From Flavobacterium luteolum (GTDB lineage: Bacteria; Bacteroidota; Bacteroidia; Flavobacteriales; Flavobacteriaceae), in assembly GCF_027111275.1 (NCBI RefSeq), contig NZ_CP114286.1:806001-870000 (forward strand): DNA of 64,000 bases. The letters are read 5' to 3'. This document shows, piece by piece, positions 61,181-64,000 of the stretch. Below the pieces are notes generated by a model. The model was not told the origin of the DNA and did not search any database. It worked only from the letters and a program-made list of their open reading frames with translations. Both the position numbers and the translations under genes were made by a program. Within the stretch, counting starts at the first letter, position 1, and the number at the start of each line of letters is the position of its first letter.

Positions 61181-62263
61181 CTATTCTGCTTTTAAGCGTA
61201 AATGATTGATTACTTCTTTAGGAGATTCGTAATCGAATTTAATCTTGTCGTTTTCTTTTACTTTTTGAACACCTTCAAGTAGGACTCTGTCGTTCTCTGT
61301 AATACCGCTTTTGATTACATACAAATCAGGAATTTCACCTGTGATGGTGATTTCTCTAGAACTAACTTTGTTGTCCTTACCAACTACAAAAACATATTTT
61401 TTATCTTGAATTTCGTAAGTCGCTTTTTGCGGAATTACAATAGCATTTTTAAGAGGAACATTCATTTGAACTTGTCCTGTTTCACCGTTTCTAAGTAATT
61501 TTCCAGAATTAGGGAATCTTGCTCTGAAAGCGATATTTCCTGTTTCGTTGTTGAATTCACTTTCGATAACTTCAACATTTCCTTTATCTTTAAAAAGTTC
61601 TCCGTTTGCCAAAACTAAATTCACTTTGTTATCTGCACGATCTTTAATATGCGTTTCATAACTGATGTATTCTGGCTCAGAAACATTAAAATAAGCAAAC
61701 ATCTGACTGTTGTCTGAAAGGCTTGTCAACAATTCGCCTTCATCGATTAAACTTCCTAGTTTTAAAGGAATACGGTCGATTGTTCCGTCAAACGGAGCTC
61801 TAATTTCTGTGAATGATAAATGAAGTTTTGCCAATGCAACTTCAGCTTTTGCAGATTGCAATTTTGCTTGAGCTACACTTAATTCGTTTTTAGAAACGAT
61901 ATTTTTATCAGCCAGTAATTTTGAATTTTGTAATTCAATTTCTACTGATTTCTGTTCTGACTGCGCTTTTAATAATTCTGCCTGATACATGTTTGGCATA
62001 ATTTTAAACAACAGTTGTCCTTTTTTTACAAACTGTCCTTCGTCAACATATATATTTTGTAAAAACCCTTTTTCTTGGGCGCGAAGTTCGATATTACGAA
62101 CCGATCTAATTTGTGAAACGTATTCTTTAGTAAACGAAGTATCAATTCTAACCGGATTAGTAACGGTAAATTTTTCAACTTCTTCTTTTTCTTCTTTTTT
62201 AGATGTGCAGCTCGTTAAGCACACCAAGGCCATTAAGCCTGTGAAAACAATGATTTTTTTCAT
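61181..62263 (-). CDS. RND efflux periplasmic adaptor (AcrA type)
   Basis: 360 residues. The lipobox ALVCLTSC gives mature start CTSKKEEKEE. Then come the lipoyl halves (FLQNIYVDEGQFVKKGQ and IRAPFDGTIDRI), a helical hairpin of about 60 residues, a beta-barrel and a membrane-proximal domain. This is the adaptor joining the permease to the OprM-type channel. It is the first gene of the efflux operon. No repressor gene lies next to it, so control must come from elsewhere. Confidence 0.92.
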   Translation of the reverse strand: MKKIIVFTGLMALVCLTSCTSKKEEKEEVEKFTVTNPVRIDTSFTKEYVSQIRSVRNIELRAQEKGFLQNIYVDEGQFVKKGQLLFKIMPNMYQAELLKAQSEQKSVEIELQNSKLLADKNIVSKNELSVAQAKLQSAKAEVALAKLHLSFTEIRAPFDGTIDRIPLKLGSLIDEGELLTSLSDNSQMFAYFNVSEPEYISYETHIKDRADNKVNLVLANGELFKDKGNVEVIESEFNNETGNIAFRARFPNSGKLLRNGETGQVQMNVPLKNAIVIPQKATYEIQDKKYVFVVGKDNKVSSREITITGEIPDLYVIKSGITENDRVLLEGVQKVKENDKIKFDYESPKEVINHLRLKAE

Positions 62264-62441
62264 GATTTAGTTTGGAAATTAAGCGATTGAATGCTTTGGA
62301 ATAAAAATTCCTTTTGGATGTTAAAATGCATCAGTCAGCCTTAGTCCAGACCATAACTTTCATATAAGCGGAAGTAGAAAAAATATACAACAGCAAGATA
62401 CGCAGAGATCAAAACTCAGGTAACCGATGTATACTTTAGAA

Positions 62442-62822
62442 TCAAATTCTTAATACTCGTTGAGTAATATAGATAGGATTTGAATGCCCAAATATAGGCG
62501 CAGAAAATTTTAAACGATTAGAATCATTCGCTGCAGACTGATCTGAAAGTGCCAGATACAAAGTGTCTACCAAACTATACGAAGCAGTAAAATATTTGTT
62601 CGTAAGTAAATCAACATCTTCGCCACCAACAAGATCTTCTTCTAAATCAATATCTGTAGCTTCTTCAATTGTTGAAGTCCCACGATCTTGATTAGTAAAT
62701 TTAACTCTGTGTTTTTGTAGATGATGGTGATTATGAGGACCAAAAGTATTTGCATTCAAATATTGGCCTCCGCCAAACAGAAGCATATTCATGAATACTA
62801 AAAATACTATTAACTTTCTCAT
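62442..62822 (-). CDS. Small secreted protein with N-terminal histidine cluster
   Basis: 126 residues with a signal peptide (LIVFLVFMNMLLFGGG). The mature N-terminus has PHNHHHLQKH, a possible metal-binding cluster. An acidic segment follows (DIDLEEDLVGGEDVDLL) and the rest is of unknown fold, ending TQRVLRI. I do not recognise the family. It lies 178 bp upstream of the efflux operon on the same strand, so it could be an independent gene or the first gene of that transcript. Confidence 0.6.
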   Translation of the reverse strand: MRKLIVFLVFMNMLLFGGGQYLNANTFGPHNHHHLQKHRVKFTNQDRGTSTIEEATDIDLEEDLVGGEDVDLLTNKYFTASYSLVDTLYLALSDQSAANDSNRLKFSAPIFGHSNPIYITQRVLRI

Positions 62823-63014
62823 TTCGGTGCGAAAGTAATAAAAGAATTAAAACAAAAAAAGATTTTTTAACAAGCTTTAACAGTTACATAAAATGAAAAC
62901 GTTTTCGGTAACTTTTTATATGAAGATTAGATGAAGAAAAGCAACATCCGATTCAAAAAATGCAATATAAACAACTACAAAACAAATATTTATACAAACA
63001 AAAAAATTACTTTT

Positions 63015-63419
63015 CTATAGCTTAATTTCCATTATTGTAAATTCCTGTCCAGCTTTGACAAATGTTTTATGAGTATCTGTAAGTCCCATTTTTTCATAAA
63101 AAGACTTTTTGTTGCTTCTGGCATTACACCAAACTTTTTGCAAATCTTTACTTTTTGCAAATTCCAAAATATATTTTAAGAGATAAGACGCAATTCCTCT
63201 TCCCTGATATTCTTCTAAAGTAGCCAGTTTTCTAAACTGCATTTCTTTCCCTTCAATAAAACAAGAAACTATAGAAACTAATTGATCATCTTCAAAAACT
63301 CCAAAATGAAATCCAGCATTGTCTTCGTCTAACTTTACAAATTCAAAAGGCTGTTCTGGCCACATTACTTCATGACGAATCTGCCAAGTATCTGATGCTT
63401 TTATTGCTTTAATTTCCAT
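63015..63419 (-). CDS. GNAT family N-acetyltransferase
   Basis: 134 residues of the GNAT fold. The acetyl-CoA loop is EYQGRGIASYLLKYI (QxxGxA/G pattern), and motif B is VWCNARSNKKSFYEKMGL, followed by the conserved FxKAG-type end. The acceptor cannot be told. The gene stands alone, about 190 bp from the next gene on either side. Confidence 0.88.
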   Translation of the reverse strand: MEIKAIKASDTWQIRHEVMWPEQPFEFVKLDEDNAGFHFGVFEDDQLVSIVSCFIEGKEMQFRKLATLEEYQGRGIASYLLKYILEFAKSKDLQKVWCNARSNKKSFYEKMGLTDTHKTFVKAGQEFTIMEIKL

Positions 63420-63593
63420 AAGTATCTATTAAATCTTTCCAAAAATAATTCATTTTAATCTGATTAGAAAAAGTAAAACAAAAATCAGACATAACTAACT
63501 ATCAAAACTTTACATAAAAATAAATCAGACAAATCATTCAATTCTAATCTATTATGTTTATTTTTATAGAACCAAAATCAAACAGCTTCCGTT

Positions 63594-64000
63594 ATGAAAA
63601 AATTCTTTTTAGCAGCATTTTTATGTATTTGTGCCAATGGATTTGCGCAATTAATACAAATAGGACCGCAATTTTCGACCAATATTACTTCTGTCGATGC
63701 AAAAAATTTCAGCTCCGACCATACGAATACAGGAATTGGCTTTGCCGCTTTTGCTCGAGTAAATCTTACCGTTTTTTATGCGCAAGGCGAATTTGGTTAT
63801 GCCCAAAGTAATTTCAGCGTTTTTCAAGACGGAAGAGGAGAAACCGAATTTAAACTGTCTGGAACCGATGCTACTTTAATTGCCGGTTTTAAAATCATTC
63901 CGCTTGGAAAAATAGGTAATGTAAGAGTTTTTGCGGGATACAATTGGAAGAATTATTCAGACATAAGCAGCAATAATAATCTAAATTCTATTGCTTTTGA
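63594..64000 (+). CDS. Outer membrane beta-barrel protein (3' end outside window)
   Basis: The frame begins at ATG 63594 and is open to the window edge (135 residues seen). It has a signal peptide (MKKFFLAAFLCICANGFAQ), then amphipathic strands with aromatic belts (TGIGFAAFARVNLTVFYAQ, ATLIAGFKIIPLG, VRVFAGYNW), as in the PorT/OmpA-like small barrels of Bacteroidota. A different frame overlapping it (from 63554) is a shadow. Confidence 0.75.
   Translation, partial: MKKFFLAAFLCICANGFAQLIQIGPQFSTNITSVDAKNFSSDHTNTGIGFAAFARVNLTVFYAQGEFGYAQSNFSVFQDGRGETEFKLSGTDATLIAGFKIIPLGKIGNVRVFAGYNWKNYSDISSNNNLNSIAF

Noticed and set aside
63554..63811. 85-codon plus-strand frame at the right edge
   Set aside because: Wrong frame over the beta-barrel gene starting at 63594, which has a clear signal peptide.
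1..64000. CRISPR arrays, tRNA, rRNA, insertion sequence transposases, prophage
   Set aside because: No regularly spaced repeats with unique spacers, no cloverleaf or rRNA sequence recognised, and no transposase, integrase or phage structural gene among the open frames. VgrG and TssD are T6SS parts, not phage.

Overview
The window looks like a chromosomal segment of a Flavobacterium-type Bacteroidota. The DNA is AT-rich. It carries SusC/SusD and FecR/ECF-sigma genes, a Bacteroidota-type T6SS tube protein (TssD) with VgrG, DUF2490 and DUF2024 proteins, many lipoproteins, and promoter -7 boxes of the flavobacterial TAnnTTTG form. No rRNA, tRNA, CRISPR array, insertion sequence or prophage was seen. 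Several families of short non-coding repeats are scattered between genes.

Layout. 1-716: DUF2490 gene cut by the window edge. 1180-5589: a type I secretion-like operon (ABC, HlyD, TolC) whose ATPase domain looks degenerate. 5691-9206: small genes and a DsbD-type reductase. 9350-25154: a long co-directional locus in the order ECF sigma factor, FecR, SusC, SusD, DUF4843 lipoprotein, PKD-like lipoprotein, thioredoxin, aspartyl protease, TlpA-type thioredoxin and M16 zinc protease, plausibly an uptake system for a peptide-like substrate under sigma/anti-sigma control. 25666-31448: L,D-transpeptidase, MocR-type regulator, DUF2024, YggS-type PLP protein, AAA ATPase and a membrane glycosyltransferase. 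31982-36458: a response regulator and a kinase with about eight PAS domains.

36552-48442 is the most unusual part. Two paralogous modules (38175-41008 and 46245-48442) each have a structured 5' leader, a small lipoprotein of about 60 residues, a hairpin plus T-run that contains the start codon of the next gene, and a TPR sensor histidine kinase. Only the first module has a response regulator. Both leaders can be folded with interleaved helices (a pseudoknot) followed by a stem that shows a compensatory base change between copies. Both have GGA boxes spaced about 10 bp apart just upstream of the inferred promoter. I see this as an RNA-controlled, duplicated signalling system that I cannot assign to a described family.

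48516-56111: a deoxyribonucleotidase and a DeoR regulator sharing an operator, a relic of an efflux gene end, a second pseudoknot-capable leader before an unknown 89-residue protein, and a T6SS cargo cluster (TssD, VgrG, a candidate zinc-metallopeptidase effector with HEYFH, and three putative immunity or accessory membrane proteins). 56436-62263: an RND efflux operon (AcrA, AcrB and OprM types). The right end holds a small His-containing secreted protein, a GNAT acetyltransferase and a beta-barrel protein cut by the window edge.
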